64,000 nt of DNA from NCBI GenBank assembly GCA_008330645.1, contig VLTN01000060.1, positions 153,334 through 217,333 on the forward strand, given 5' to 3'. The notes under the pieces are model-generated. The model ran no database searches and was not told the origin of the DNA. It saw only the letters and a list, made by a program, of their open reading frames with translations. Source of the DNA: Cafeteria roenbergensis (Eukaryota; Sar; Bigyra; Bicosoecida; Cafeteriaceae). The position numbers were made by a program, and so were the translations under genes. Shown here in pieces: positions 1-11,800 of this stretch (the first letter of the stretch is position 1; each line of letters begins with the position of its first letter).

Positions 1-2
1 GC

Positions 3-1871
3 AGCGCGCTTTGCAACTCGCCCAGCGCGCCCGCCCGCGGCGCAAACTTTGGCAGGCCCGGGCGCGAACCCAGCCTCACTGGCTCCCCGGTGGGGCCCGG
101 GGGGCTTGGCCTCTCCGGCGGCTTCGCAAGCGGCGTGCTGCTGTCCCCGCCCCCTCGCGCCCGCCTCTCCGGCGGCTCCTTCGCCTCCAGCGCTTCCAGC
201 CGCCGGAGCATGCCCCTGCCCACGGCACCCACCCTTATCGCCGGGCCCGGCACCGTGCAGCGCGCCCTGAGCGAGCAGGTGGGGAGGCGGCACCGGCGGG
301 GCGAGGACAGGCGGCCGCCCGTCGCGGCGCTCCTCCGGCGAGGCGACCCGTCGCCCTCCCACTGGCGCAACCCGGCCTCCCCCATGACCACGCCGCTCGC
401 TCACGGCCCCCCCAGCGTGAGCCCGGGCGGGCAGGTGGCCATGCTCACGCGCAACGTGGTCTCCATGTCCGAGATGCGGCCCCTGGTGGAGGCTCTCGTC
501 GACCACCATCAGGACACGGCCGAGCTTGCCGCCGACGAGACCAAGCGCGCCAGGTACGTCACCACCGTCCTCGCGCGCCTCGTCTGCATCCTCCACGGGC
601 ACACTCGCTGCGACGTGTCCGCGTCTGAGGTGCTCGACTCCAACATCGCCGACGTCTTCCGCGTTTGCACCCGCCGCACCCTCGACCACGTCGTCCCGTT
701 CCGCCCCGCCGAGGCCGACGCCATCGCCCACCGCTTCGACGCCATCGACCGCCACGGCCGCGGCATCATCGAGTTTGCCGACGTGGAGGCCCACTACGAG
801 GGATGGCTGCGCGCCGGGTCGCCCTACCCCGCCCCCTTCGTGGTGCCGCTGGAGCTGGTGCGCCGCGCCATGCAGGGCCACGCGAGGCAGCTCGCGTCCG
901 GCCGGACCGGCTACTTTTGCTTCGAGGACTGGGTCTTCTTCGAGCTCGCGCAGGCTGACTCGATGGCGGACACCAGCATCGACTACTGGTTCCGACTCCT
1001 CGACGAGGACGGCGACGGCGTGCTCAGCCACGCAGACGTGCGGCGGTGCTTCCGGCTCGTTGGGGATGCCGTCCGTCAAGCCGCGCACCTCCCCGAGGAC
1101 ACCCCGGCCACGCAGGCCGCGGCCGCCGCCGCAGAGGCCGAGCGCCTCGGCAGCGCCGCCGCCGGCCGCCGCTTCACCGGCGAGGCAGCCCTTCTCATGC
1201 GGGTGGACTCCATCGTTCGCTCCCGCCGCGACTGCGCCGACGCCGCCCCGCTGCCTGCCGAGGCCCGCGCCCGGTCCCGCGCTGCCAGCTCTGCAGCCAA
1301 CAGCGCCGCGACGAGCGACACCGGAGTGGAGGACCTCCTAGCCGGCGAGCGGGCCCCCTGGGCGGCATCCCCCTCCCGCGGCGGCAGCGAGGAGAGCGGT
1401 TTCGCGGCCGCGCCCGCCACCGGCGGCGGGCTGTCGTCACTTGGTCTGCGTCCCGCCGGCGAGCGGCTCCGCGCCGGCGCTGGCGCCTCGGTTCTCCCCG
1501 CCGACTTCCGCGGCGTCGCTGCCTTCCCCTCGGGCTCCGCGGCCGCCGCCGCGGCGGCCAGCAGCGGCGCTGCCGTGGGCAGCCCCGGAGGTCACCCGTT
1601 CTCGGACTTGGTCGAGCTGCACCCGCACGCCATGGCCTCCAGCCCGCCTCGCCACCATGGCGTGTGGGACGAGACCACTGCGCCACCGCCCATCACCGCC
1701 CTTTTCCTCAAGTGGGCCCGCCTCGGCAACCAGCTCTTCGACGCCTTCGTGCGGCTCTACTCCCGGCACCCCGACCGCACGGAGAGAGCCAAGGACTGGC
1801 ACCAACGCGTGGCTGCGCACTCCCCCCCGCTGCCCGACCCCGCCGACACGGACGACGACGCCGTGTCGTAA
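3..1871 (+). CDS. PP2A regulatory subunit B''-like EF-hand protein (5' end beyond window)
   Basis: Probable protein phosphatase 2A B''-type regulatory subunit, which targets the PP2A core enzyme and binds calcium. The frame is open from the left edge with no clear initiator, so this is probably the last exon of a longer gene; the first in-frame ATG is at 385. A helical stretch ending in a YVTTVLARLVCIL segment matches the B'' N-domain. An EF-hand pair follows: the first is degenerate (around 745-790), the second is canonical, DEDGDGVLS near nt 1000-1030, directly preceded by TSIDYWFRLL, the B'' signature equivalent to TSIEYWFR. After a long Ser/Ala/Gly-rich insert (about 1090-1660), the C-terminal helix LKWARLGNQLFDAFV matches the B'' end. 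The insert is longer than in animal or plant B''. It ends at TAA 1869-1871. TON2/FASS-like membership is possible. Confidence 0.72.
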   Translation, partial: SALCNSPSAPARGANFGRPGREPSLTGSPVGPGGLGLSGGFASGVLLSPPPRARLSGGSFASSASSRRSMPLPTAPTLIAGPGTVQRALSEQVGRRHRRGEDRRPPVAALLRRGDPSPSHWRNPASPMTTPLAHGPPSVSPGGQVAMLTRNVVSMSEMRPLVEALVDHHQDTAELAADETKRARYVTTVLARLVCILHGHTRCDVSASEVLDSNIADVFRVCTRRTLDHVVPFRPAEADAIAHRFDAIDRHGRGIIEFADVEAHYEGWLRAGSPYPAPFVVPLELVRRAMQGHARQLASGRTGYFCFEDWVFFELAQADSMADTSIDYWFRLLDEDGDGVLSHADVRRCFRLVGDAVRQAAHLPEDTPATQAAAAAAEAERLGSAAAGRRFTGEAALLMRVDSIVRSRRDCADAAPLPAEARARSRAASSAANSAATSDTGVEDLLAGERAPWAASPSRGGSEESGFAAAPATGGGLSSLGLRPAGERLRAGAGASVLPADFRGVAAFPSGSAAAAAAASSGAAVGSPGGHPFSDLVELHPHAMASSPPRHHGVWDETTAPPPITALFLKWARLGNQLFDAFVRLYSRHPDRTERAKDWHQRVAAHSPPLPDPADTDDDAVS

Positions 1872-2553
1872 GGCGGCGCTGCAGAGGCCACCTCCTCCAG
1901 GTCTGGCCTCATACCCCCCCCCTCCCCCATTCTTGTTGCCGGCAAGGCCTTCGCCGCCGGCAGTGTCTCTCGTTTCTTCCCCGCCTGCGTATCTTCCCGA
2001 CCCTGCAGCCACGCCGCACCAGCCGCATAGGTTGCTGGGGGGCAGCGTGCTCCCGTGCGCCGCCGCCTGATTGGCGGAGCGGCAGCGAGCGATTGGTGAG
2101 GTGTTCGTAGCAACGAGGCGAGGTGGCGTGGCCCGCCAAGCGAGCTGTGCCCACCTCCGCCTCGTCGGCGACCCGCCATCGCGCGCTGCTCGCTGTCTGG
2201 CGCCCGAGCTGCACCGCCGCCCCCTTGCTATGCCGTCTGCTGCGGCTGTATTAGACTTCCGTTTGCTCGTATTGCATCTCACTGGTCCTGCAAGCAATCC
2301 GTTCTCTTGGGAGCGACCCCGCTGCCGTGCACACACCCCGCGATGCGCCACAGCCTGCCACTGAATGCAACCAGAACCACAGCCGCGCACGCCCTCACCC
2401 CATTACAAGCCCCCCACGGCCCTCTGGCACACAGACAGTGGCATCGGCGGCGGGAAGGGGCCCACGTCCCGGGCCGGCGTTTGCTGCCGGCAAGCGCACC
2501 GGCTGTGACGTGTGGCCGTGTCCCCCCCCCCCTGGTGAATCGCAGGCACGCTT
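1872..2553. other. Convergent intergenic region
   Basis: A 682-bp interval between the stops of the PP2A B''-like gene (+) and the LRR gene (-). No coding exon or RNA gene is supported. It holds several C-runs (around 1911-1925 and 2520-2532) and presumably both 3' UTRs. Confidence 0.5.
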
Positions 2554-4704
2554 TCACTCGCCCAGGCGCAGTTCAACCTCCACCGTCGCGCTGGCTGCGC
2601 GGCAGAGCGCCCTGCAAGCAGCCGCTGCTCTGGAGGCTGCTTCCGCGCGCTGCTCCTCCGTGAGCGGCGGCGGCGCCTCGGCCTTTCCTTTGGCCGGTTT
2701 CTTCTTGCCCCCCCCCGCGGCCTCGGCAGCCTCCTCCGCCAGTTCCTTCTTCATCTCCGCCTCCGCGGCCTCTGCTGCTGCGGCGCGCGTTGTGGGGGGA
2801 AGCTGCTCAATCCTGAGAGTGGCCCGGGAGACCACGCTAGCCGAGTCGCTCGTGTCGCCCACTTCCAACAGACCTGCTGCTGCCACCAGAGCACGGCCGA
2901 TCACAACCGACTCCACGGCGCCCGACGTCGCACCGCTGCCGCCAGAGGCGCCGCCATCCGTGCCAGTCGGGGCCTCGGCGTCCTGGGCAGCGCCGGCAGT
3001 CGCAACGCCAGGGCCAGCCGCACCGCCACCGGCCGCCTCGTCAGCGTCCGCGTCCGCGTCCGCGCCCGTGCCGGACGCATCGGCCCTGCTCGCAGGCCGT
3101 TCGGCGATCAGCGTGACGTCAATCCCATTCACCGCAAGGGCGTCTCTCAGCTGCCACGACGTCGCTCCTGTCAGGCACACGACCGGGCCCGGGACGTCGC
3201 CCCCGAGGGCAGCATCGAGCAGAGGAAGACCCGTATCGCTTGCGTCGTCCGACCCCGAGCCGGCAGGCGAAGACGAGGCGCCCACTGTAGCCTGCGTCGT
3301 CGTACCCGCAGCAGCAGCAGCAGCAGCAGCGTCGGCGTCGGCAGCACCAGCACCAGCACCAGCTTGGTCAGTCGCACGCGGCGCCCCTGCCCCCCGGCCC
3401 CGTGGCGGCCCCTGCTGCAGCGGGCTAGGCAGAGCCGAGGCCCTGTCGGCCACCGCCCGCGGAAGAGCGACAAGCCGCAAGCGCCACGGCGCAGCGGCGG
3501 GAGCGGCGGGAGGCTGCTCGGGCGCGGCATCGCCCTCGCCCTTCTTCGGCTTGGATTTTGATTTGGCTTTGCTCGCCTGCGCCGCAGCAGCGGCGGCCTC
3601 CGCCTCCGCCTCCTCGCGGGCCTCCCGCCAGCCGGGGACGTCGGCGGGCAGGGGGACGCCCTCCACTGCGAGCACCCGGACTGAGATGGCGACGCCGCTT
3701 CCCGCTCTCGGGCTGGAGGCGGGGCTGGGCCCCGGGGACGCCTCCGCCTGCACTGGCAAGCCGTCGAGCAGCGCTAGCACCCCCGCCGGCGGGGCCAGCG
3801 CCGAGCGCACGGCGCGGCGGTAGCCTGGCAGCAGGCAGAGCGGGTTCCCGTGCAGTTCTAAGCGTCGCAGCGAGCCCGCTAGCGGTGCCAGCGCCAGCGT
3901 GACGTCGTCCAAGCTCTCGATGCGGTTCCAGCTCAGATCGAGAGACGCCAGCGCAGGGAACGCCGCCGGCACGCCGCGGCAGCTAGCGAGGTCGTTGTAG
4001 CCCAGCCCGAGGTGCACGCAGGCGCTAAGAGGCGCCTCCTGACGGATCTCCGAGATGCGGTTGCCGAAGGCTTGCAGCGACTCCAGCTCGGCGGGCAGGT
4101 TTGCGAGCGAGCGGAGGCGGTTACCGGACACGTTGAGCTCGCGGAGGCCGCGCAAGGAGCGGCTGCGCTCGTCGATGGTCGAAAGCCGCATGTTGACCAG
4201 CTTGAGCGTCGCGAAGCGGCCGTAGAGGAAGGCCCTCGAGGTGAACTTGTGCAGCGCCGCGCCTCCTGCGCGACTGCGCTCGGCCTCCACCTCGCGCAGC
4301 AGCTCAGGGGCCTCGGGCGACCACGCCAGGCCGGTCACGCCGATGGGTGCCTTGCGGCGAACGGGCTGCGCGGTAATGGCAGCGTCGATGGGGCCGGCCG
4401 GCCCGCCCTTGCGCTCGGGTGCCGTTGCAATGCCGCCCGCCTTTTCGGCTGCCCCCGCCGCCAGGCGCCTGTCAAACTCGTCCATCGCGCGCATGGCCTC
4501 GGCAGCCTCCGTGTCGATAGGGTCCGTGGGGTCGCCGTGCTCCGCGGTCGTCATCTCGGCGGCCACTGCGCGCACAACCGAGGCTGGCAGCTCCCGAAGC
4601 GTCGGGTCGCCGCCAGCGGCTGCATCGCGCACAGGCTTGATACCCAGAGTGACAGTCAGCAAGTTCTCAAACGCCCCCGACAGCGAAGTCTCCGCAGCGC
4701 TCAT
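2554..4704 (-). CDS. Leucine-rich-repeat protein, possibly LRRC43-like
   Basis: A single-exon reading frame of 716 residues. I start it at the ATG at 4704 (MSAAETSLSG); an in-frame start 66 nt upstream gives a Cys-rich leader that looks untranslated. About five SDS22-type leucine-rich repeats lie at residues 165-300, with segments such as LRELNVSGNRLRSL, LASLDLSWNRIESL and LRRLELHGNPLCLLPGYR; the last is the LRR cap seen in LRRC43 and dynein-arm-associated LRR proteins. The rest is low-complexity Ala/Asp/Glu-rich sequence plus a Lys/Glu-rich coiled-coil-like tail. A role in the axoneme is inference from similarity only. Transcription is convergent with the preceding gene. Confidence 0.6.
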   Translation of the reverse strand: MSAAETSLSGAFENLLTVTLGIKPVRDAAAGGDPTLRELPASVVRAVAAEMTTAEHGDPTDPIDTEAAEAMRAMDEFDRRLAAGAAEKAGGIATAPERKGGPAGPIDAAITAQPVRRKAPIGVTGLAWSPEAPELLREVEAERSRAGGAALHKFTSRAFLYGRFATLKLVNMRLSTIDERSRSLRGLRELNVSGNRLRSLANLPAELESLQAFGNRISEIRQEAPLSACVHLGLGYNDLASCRGVPAAFPALASLDLSWNRIESLDDVTLALAPLAGSLRRLELHGNPLCLLPGYRRAVRSALAPPAGVLALLDGLPVQAEASPGPSPASSPRAGSGVAISVRVLAVEGVPLPADVPGWREAREEAEAEAAAAAAQASKAKSKSKPKKGEGDAAPEQPPAAPAAAPWRLRLVALPRAVADRASALPSPLQQGPPRGRGAGAPRATDQAGAGAGAADADAAAAAAAAGTTTQATVGASSSPAGSGSDDASDTGLPLLDAALGGDVPGPVVCLTGATSWQLRDALAVNGIDVTLIAERPASRADASGTGADADADADEAAGGGAAGPGVATAGAAQDAEAPTGTDGGASGGSGATSGAVESVVIGRALVAAAGLLEVGDTSDSASVVSRATLRIEQLPPTTRAAAAEAAEAEMKKELAEEAAEAAGGGKKKPAKGKAEAPPPLTEEQRAEAASRAAAACRALCRAASATVEVELRLGE

Positions 4705-4942
4705 GTCGCGCCAGCGCGGCGGCCCCGTGTGAGGTGCAACTCGACAACTACAGACCGAGTCTGCTTGCAACTATTGCGGATTTGGCCGCGCGCGAATTCA
4801 AGCAATTGCGCCACGCATTCTGGACTCGGCAAGCAGCGGAGGCTGTCCCCAGGGCCCGGTGCCCCACACACGCAGCGATGCCCCCCCTGCACCCTTCCCG
4901 CCCGCCATCGCAAGCTGGCGCGACGCAGCGCCCTGCGGCCGT

Positions 4943-5700
4943 TCACGAGAGGTGCAGCTTCCCGCCGGACACGCTGCGCTGCAAAAGGCAAAACACGAGC
5001 CCAGCCGCGAACACCACGGCAGCGCCTGCAATGTGCGCGTCGAGGCTCGTCTGTACGTATGCATGCGCCCCTGCGGCTGCAACGGCCGGCTTGGCCCAGA
5101 ACGGGACGGCCTGGCCAGCAGTCGTCAGAACCAGCATGCAAGCTGCCGGCACCCAGTTTCCCGCGCGCTCCACGAACTCGCTGCGGGCGGTCGGAATAGG
5201 GGGGGGGGGGGTACAGGCAATTGCGCTCATGCTGCACGTCGCACTCCAGCCAGCCAAGGACGCGAACGGCGGAACCAGCCCGCGCTGTTCGAATCTCGCG
5301 AAGCGTCGCAGCTGAGCAGCCGCCGCAAAATTGCGGCACCCAGCGACCGCAGCCGCAATCGCGTCCGGCGAGCAAGCCGGTCAGCGTGGTTTGCCGACAC
5401 TCACAGCACCCCCTCGCCGGCGAGTGGCCGCATCAGGGCCGTAGAGATGCCCCAGAGCGCCGCCCAAGCGAACAGGGCTGGGTCCACCGACGGCCACAGT
5501 GCAAGGGCCGCAACCACCATGTCCACGACGCCGATGACGGGCATCAGCTGGCGGCTCGTGCTGGCGGAGAAGCCGGCCACACTCATGTACTTGAGCCACT
5601 TGTCGTTCACGCCGAAAGCCAGCGCGCCGTGGCCCGCAAACGTGGCGGCGACGCTGGCGCGCAGCATCCAGGCCACGGTGGTCATGACTGCTCCGCTCAT
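4943..5700 (-). CDS. Small DoxX-like four-helix membrane protein, two exons
   Basis: Two exons, 5700..5405 and 5180..4943, give 177 residues. The intron starts GTGAGT, ends CGCAG, and is phase 2; joining the exons turns two truncated frames into the continuous segment GEGVLEFVERAGNW, typical of the DoxX/DoxX-like fold. Four hydrophobic helices are visible (VAWMLRASVAATFAG, LMPVIGVVDMVVAALALW, VPAACMLVLTTAG, AGAAVVFAAGLVFCLL). The HG motif after helix 1 and the RPLAGEG-FVERAGNW stretch between helices 2 and 3 resemble DoxX proteins, whose function is poorly defined. It starts at the ATG at 5700 and lies 144 bp downstream of the carboxypeptidase stop on the same strand. Confidence 0.6.
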
Positions 5701-5844
5701 CTGCAGCGCGGGAAGAGGAAACGCAGCGGGGCGGTGCGCGTGCCGCCAGTCGAGCACAGGCGGAGTGCGGCATGGGCGAGGCAGGGGCGCGCGCTCGCAC
5801 AAGGCAACTGCGCGATGGCTCTCGCGCTCGGAGCTGGGATGACG

Positions 5845-8800
5845 TCATCGCCGGCTGGAGGCCTTGGCCCGCAGCTTGCGGCCCCCGCCCAAGCGGGCTG
5901 TCGAGCGGCCGGAGCCCGCCTGGCCGCCGGGACGTCCGGCAGATCCTTTTCTGGCAGCGCTTCGGGATCGCGCGGCGTGCCTGGGCGTGGACGCAAGGGA
6001 CGAGCCGCTGCCAAGGCCAACGCCCGCGCCCGCAGCCCCCGCGCCCTGCTCAGCCTGCACTTGAAGGGAGCGGAACGTGTCGCACGGGAACTTGTCCGGG
6101 TGCGCGTCCGCGTGCTCTTTGTACACTCGCGCAACGGCCGCGGCCTCCTCTGACAGGCGCGCTCCCGGGGCGGCCGCAGCTCGCAGCAGCCGCCACTGAA
6201 AGCGCCACCGCGCCAGCCTGGCAGCGTTGACCGGCTCCTCCGCAACCGCAGCAAGCCCGGCCTGCCTGCCCTTGCCGCCCCGCGGGGAGCTTGGCGCCGA
6301 CGAGGCCGCCGCCTCCGGCCGCCGCCACCCGCCGCCCGCCGAGTCAGGCGCAGGCCAGAGCGGGCCGGCTAGCGCCGGTGCTGTCCCGGGCTCGGAGCAG
6401 TCTGTCGCCGCCGCCGCTGCGGCAGCAAGCGCCAGGGGCGTCACCCCCTCCGCCTCAGCGCTCTCGACAGCCTCAACCTCCATCCGCCACACACCGATGC
6501 CCCTGCTGCGGCTGCTGCTGCTGCTGCGGCTGCTGCTGCCGCCACCGCCGCCACTGTCACCGCCGCCACTGTCACCGCCACCGCTGTCACCGCCGCCGCC
6601 GCCGCCGCCGCCACCGCCGCCGTTTTTGCTCTCGCCGCCCAAGCCCGTGTCCGTGTCCGCCCCCCCCTCCCGCTTCGCGCCTGAAGGCGTCACTGCCCGA
6701 CCCCCCAATCGCAGCACGTTCGCCCACGCCGTCGCCGCCGCCTCCTCCGCTGGCGCTCGCAGCACCACCGGCCACGGCAGCCCTGCCGCAGCCAGAGCCT
6801 TGCTACCGTGCAGCAGCGCGTGCACGCCTGCCGCCCACGCCGCCACCGGCCGCTGCTTCCAAAGACACACAAGGTCGTGCAGAGCCGCAACGAAGTGTGC
6901 CCCCGTCTCCTCCAGCGACAGGGGAGTGAAGTGCTCGTGCGCGCGCGCGCCCCCCGACGCGCCGGCGAAGGACGCCTCGATGGTGTACGAAGTGGCCGAC
7001 GGCAGAGCCGCGAACATGGCGCCTCGAGCCGTGCCTGCTTTGGCGGCGGAGAGCGCGAAGCTACACCCCTCCATAGAAAAGTCAGGAGCCAGCCTCGCGA
7101 GCAGCAGCGGCAGCAGCCGGGAGGCGTCGCCTGCGGCGCAGCTGCCCCCGAACATGAACACGTTCCTGCGGCGGGAGTGTCCGTGGAAGTCCGTGAACAG
7201 CACCGGCCCGCGGCGCTGCCGCGCTAAGGACAGCAGCAGCGCTCGCAGGTGCCACACTGTGGGGCTGCGCTCCCGCGACGGCTCGGCCCACTGTCTGTTG
7301 AGGTCGAGGCCGGCGAGGTTCGTGCGGTGGTGTCCGTTGATCACGCCGTCGGGGTTGAGCATGGGCACCACCTTGAACACGAGCGATCGACGAAGGGCGC
7401 GCGCCTGCGGGCACGACGATGTGAGGAACTCGATCGCCCCTCGCAGCAGCCATGACGCGTTCGACTCGCCGGGGTGAACGCGCCCTGAGAGAACCACAAC
7501 GGGCCTGTCACCGAGGGGCACAACGATCCCGCCCAGCCCGCCGCCGCTGCTGCTGCCGCCGCCGGTGTCGCTGCCGGCGTCGCTGCCGCCGCCGCCCCCG
7601 CCGCCCCCCTGGGAGCGCTCGCTGGCCTCGTCAAAGTCCGTAATCGTCAGCAGCGGCACCGGGACGCCTGCCAGCGTGTGGCAGAGCAGCCCCCGGTGCA
7701 AGCAGGGGCTGGCCCACAGGCTGCCGAGGCAGTGCGCAGACCCGTCCGCGATGCCAGCGAGCCAAGCCACGCCGGCGAGCGCTGCCTCGGACTGGTCGCT
7801 CCCTGCGCCGGCTGCTGTCGGCGGCGCTGCAGCGGACGGCGACGACGAGGGCGACGACGAGGGTGGCGGCGGGGCGTGGAGGATCGCTTGGCCGCCGGGA
7901 GCGGCCTCGCCGCCGCCGCCGCAGCGCGCGCCGCCGCCGCTGCTGCTGCTGTCGCTCAGCGGGCCGCTGCGTGGTGACATCGACAGTTCCGGGTCTGCCG
8001 GCTGCGGCGTTGGTTCTGCCGCAGACAGCATCCTTGCTCCGGCCACGCCCGGCGCGGCGGCGCTGTGGGGCGAAACCGCCTCCGGCCACGCGGCCCACCG
8101 GCGCTGCGGGCCGGCCGATGGCGCGTCGGCCGGGGCCCACCCAGGCGGGGCCGCCTGCCCGGCCCAGGGCAGCAGCTGCTGGGGGTCCGTCGCCGCCCGC
8201 CACCCGTCCGCCACGGGCACGGTGGCCCCGGCCGCGCAGCCGGCCGCCCTGCTCTGCCAGCGCAGGACGTCGGCGCCGAGGTCTGCGAAGGAGTAGGGGT
8301 AGCAATACGCCAGCCACGCGGCGCGCGTGCCGGGCGGGAAGACGATGCGCCAGGTCTGCTGGTGCAGCCGCCTGTCGTCGGAGGGCGCGGCGTCGGTGGC
8401 CGGGACGCCCTTGGAGCGCTTGGATGACGGACGAGCGTGACCCTTGGCCGTGCCGGGGGCGGGGGCGGACACCCCGCGGGGGACGGCTTCACCGACGCCG
8501 TCGCCACCGGCCGAGCCTGGGGTCGTGCGGCCGGCGCCGCGGTCTCTGCCCGGCCCCGCCGACGCCCTGTCCCCATCGGCTGCGTCATCGTCGTCGTCAT
8601 CGTCGTCGTCGTTGTCGTCGTCGTCGCCATCGTCGCCGTCCTCATCGTCACCGTCATCGTCACCGTCGTCATCATCACCGTCGTCGCCGTCGTCACCGGC
8701 ACCACCACCCTCGTCGCCATCACCGCCTCCGGCCGCCGCCGCGCCGCTCGATCGGCCTGCAGCGCCAGGCCAACGTGGCGACGCAGCTGCAGTGGCCACG

Positions 8801-11800
8801 CCCGCGCCGGCAGAGCCAGCATTGGCCGCTGACCCCGGCTCCGGCAGCGGTGGGGGCGGAGGTGCCAACTCCCCGTCCTGCGCCTCTGCAAGCTCTGCCG
8901 CCCGAATGACCAACCGGGTCACCTCCTTCGCCTCCGCGTCGGCGCCAAGATGTCCCGCCGTTGCACGAGCCTGCCGTCGAATCGCCGCGATGTCCACAAC
9001 GGGCGCCGCCCCGACGCGGCGCGCGCCCTTCCAGCAGTCGCCTTCGCAGTACACGACGCCCTCCCCCGCCCGGCGCCAGCCGCTGCCTGGCTGGGGCGGC
9101 GGCCACAGGAAGGCGTCGCCCGAAGCGCTGCCGCGGTCGCGGGCAGGGCAGCCGAACGTGGCCGCGCCGGCCACGCGCTCCTCCCAGGCAGCCGCTGCTA
9201 GGTCGTCGTCCGCCGGGCCCTGCAGGAACACGAGTGGCCGCATGCCCTGGTTGAACGACGAGTCGGGCTTCTCGAGGTTGATCATCCGAAACTCGTACTC
9301 GACGCAGCCGGCGTCGCGCCAGTGCGCCCGACCGCGCTGAACCAGCCTGGAAGGGTCAATCGGGGCGCTGCCGCCTTCGCGCCCGGGCTCTTCCCCCCGC
9401 CCGGAAACATCGGCACCTCTGGAAGGGTCGGCACCGCCGGAGGGATCGGCACCATCGGAAGGATCGGCACTGCCGGAAGGGTCGTCCTTGTCGGCGGAAC
9501 GATCCCCCGACGCGCTGCCGGCAACTGTTGCGCTCGCTCGCTGCTCCGCCGGCGTGGCACCGGGGGCCACCATGCCCGTGACCCTGAAGTTGAACCACTG
9601 TGTGTGCCCCGTTGTGTTCGTGTCCGGGTCCAGCACCAGCGAGTAGCTGGCCGACCCATCTCGCACCGCTGCGCGAAGATTCCCGCCCTCGAACCGCGAC
9701 TCGAACTGCAGCGGCGGGACGCGACCCTCCTCCAGCTCCGCTGCCCCCTCCCAGGCACGCGTGAGCACGTCTCTCCCGCCCTGACGCGGGGGGGCCCAGT
9801 CCACAGCCACGCCTGCGCTCACGCGGGCGGCGTTGTCTGCGTCGCCTAGCGCTGCCGAGGCCGCGAACGGGCCGGTGGGCGGGTCGGCGCCCCGCTCCGC
9901 CGCCGCAAGCGCATGGGCCATGGCGCTGGCTCCACCGGGAGTGTCGTACCGTGATGACGTCATGATGGCCGCCAGACCGGCGGGTGGCCGGGGCGAGTCA
10001 ACAGGACGATGGTCGCTCCCACCCTGCACGGTGGGCCAGCCGCCACTGCCCACGCTGCCGCTGCCACTGCCCACGCTAGCGTGGCCGCTGGCACAGGCGT
10101 GCCCGGCGTGGCCGCTGTGCGTATCTAGCACAACCTGCATATACTGCGTTGCGCAGCCGGCCGCCACGGCCTCCTCCACCGCCTCCAGGGACCGGTCTCG
10201 AGCGACGCTGGAAGCCATGCTCCGCCGCTGCGGGGCTGGGAGCGCGCCACACGCCACGGCGAGCCGCGCCACCCCAGCAAGGCCGGCCGCACGCGACAGC
10301 TTGCGGCGGCTTGGCGGCCGCAAGGCCGTCACCGGCTCCGGGAACGCAGGCGGCAGCGCCCCAAGACCGGGCGGCAGAGCCCACACTGGCAGGACGTGCG
10401 CGCGGGCCGAAGCAACGCCAGTGGCAGGATCCACCCACGCATGAGGCGGCGGACTGGAAGGGTTCGATCCTGCCACCGCCTCCGCGGCTCGAGGAGCCAT
10501 TGGCCCGCACGCCGGCGACAGCAGCGCCCACGACCAGGGGGGCGGCCCTGCTTGCGATCGACCAACGGGCGGGGCTGTGCCGGGCCCGCCCCGGGCGTGG
10601 CGCCACCACTGGCGCCAGCTGGGGTCGGCGAGCACGTGGCTCGCTATGTCTTTAGCGGCAGAGCTCGGGCCCACCTCGTCCCTCCAGCGGCGCGCTGCTG
10701 CGAGCTGCTGCTCCGGCCACCAGTGGGGCGCGACTCGCCAGTGGTCCGTCCCGGCCAGAGCCAGGGACGGCTCGTCGCGGGGGGGGCTGCTGGCGGCAGG
10801 ATTCCCGGCAGAGCCGCACTGGACGCGATCCGCCGCAGTGGCGAGCCCGGGAGAGCCGGTGGGTGTGGACGCGTCCGGTGTCGGCCGGCGGGACGCTGCC
10901 CGGGCCGCGCCGCAGGGTCCCGTGGCCGCTGTCGTGCGCGCGTCTGGGCTGGGAAGGGACACGTTTGCGGCGGTCACCGGCGCATCACTGGCCAGTCTGC
11001 CAGCCGCCCGCGGCGAAGCCCTGGCTGCAGGCGCGACAGGCCCCCTTGCCAGTTGCAGCCGCACCGGGGAGGGCCCCCTTCGAGGCCCCCCTCCCACGGA
11101 GGCGCCGCTGCCATGGCTCAGCAGTGCGGGCGGCGGGCCCACCAGCGGCGGCGACGGCGTCTCCCTAGCTGTCGCCGCGCCTGAACGCTCTCGTAGCTGC
11201 CGCCTCCCCCCCCCTGACGCGAAGCCGCGCTGGGCGTCTGCCGCCGCCGCGGCGAGCGCCGAGCGCGCGCTGCCTGGCACCGCGCTCCGGGTGTGACTCG
11301 ATGCTGATGCGGACGTCAGCTGACGAGCGCTGCCCGGGGACTGGCCGCGGCTCCCCGACGCAAAGGCGCCGCCGAGCGACGCGCTGCTCCGCCGCTGGCC
11401 CGCCGCCTGCATCAGCAGCGCAGGCGTCACGTCGACGCCGGCAGCGCTGCCGCCTCTGCTAGCGACGGCGCTCCCCCCTCTGGACCCGGACCGGCTGCCC
11501 TCCCGCGGCAAGACTGTCCCGGTGACGGGGGAGGGTGCCCGAAGCGCTCTGCTGTGCGCTGACTGACGGGAAGTGTTGGTCAGGAAGTGGAGTGCAGAGG
11601 CAGGCACTGGCGTGTTCCGACTCATCGCGCCGGTGCCGGACGACGCAGCGGCAGTCGCGGCTGCAGAGCGAGCAGCGGCAGCTGCTGCCGCAGCTGCCGC
11701 CGCCCGCGACCGGCTTGGCGACCCGATCGCCGGCAGCGGCCGCCGCCCGCCCGACGGCCCCACCGGCAGCGGCACCCCCCCCCCGGACAAACCAGCCGCC

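Noticed and set aside
2327-3823. 498-codon plus-strand frame opposite the LRR gene
   Set aside because: Ala/Ser/Pro-rich antisense of the low-complexity tail of the LRR protein.
5290-5330. tRNA-like TTCGAATC loop
   Set aside because: The flanking bases do not form a T-stem, acceptor stem or D-arm, and the site lies inside the intron of the DoxX-like gene.
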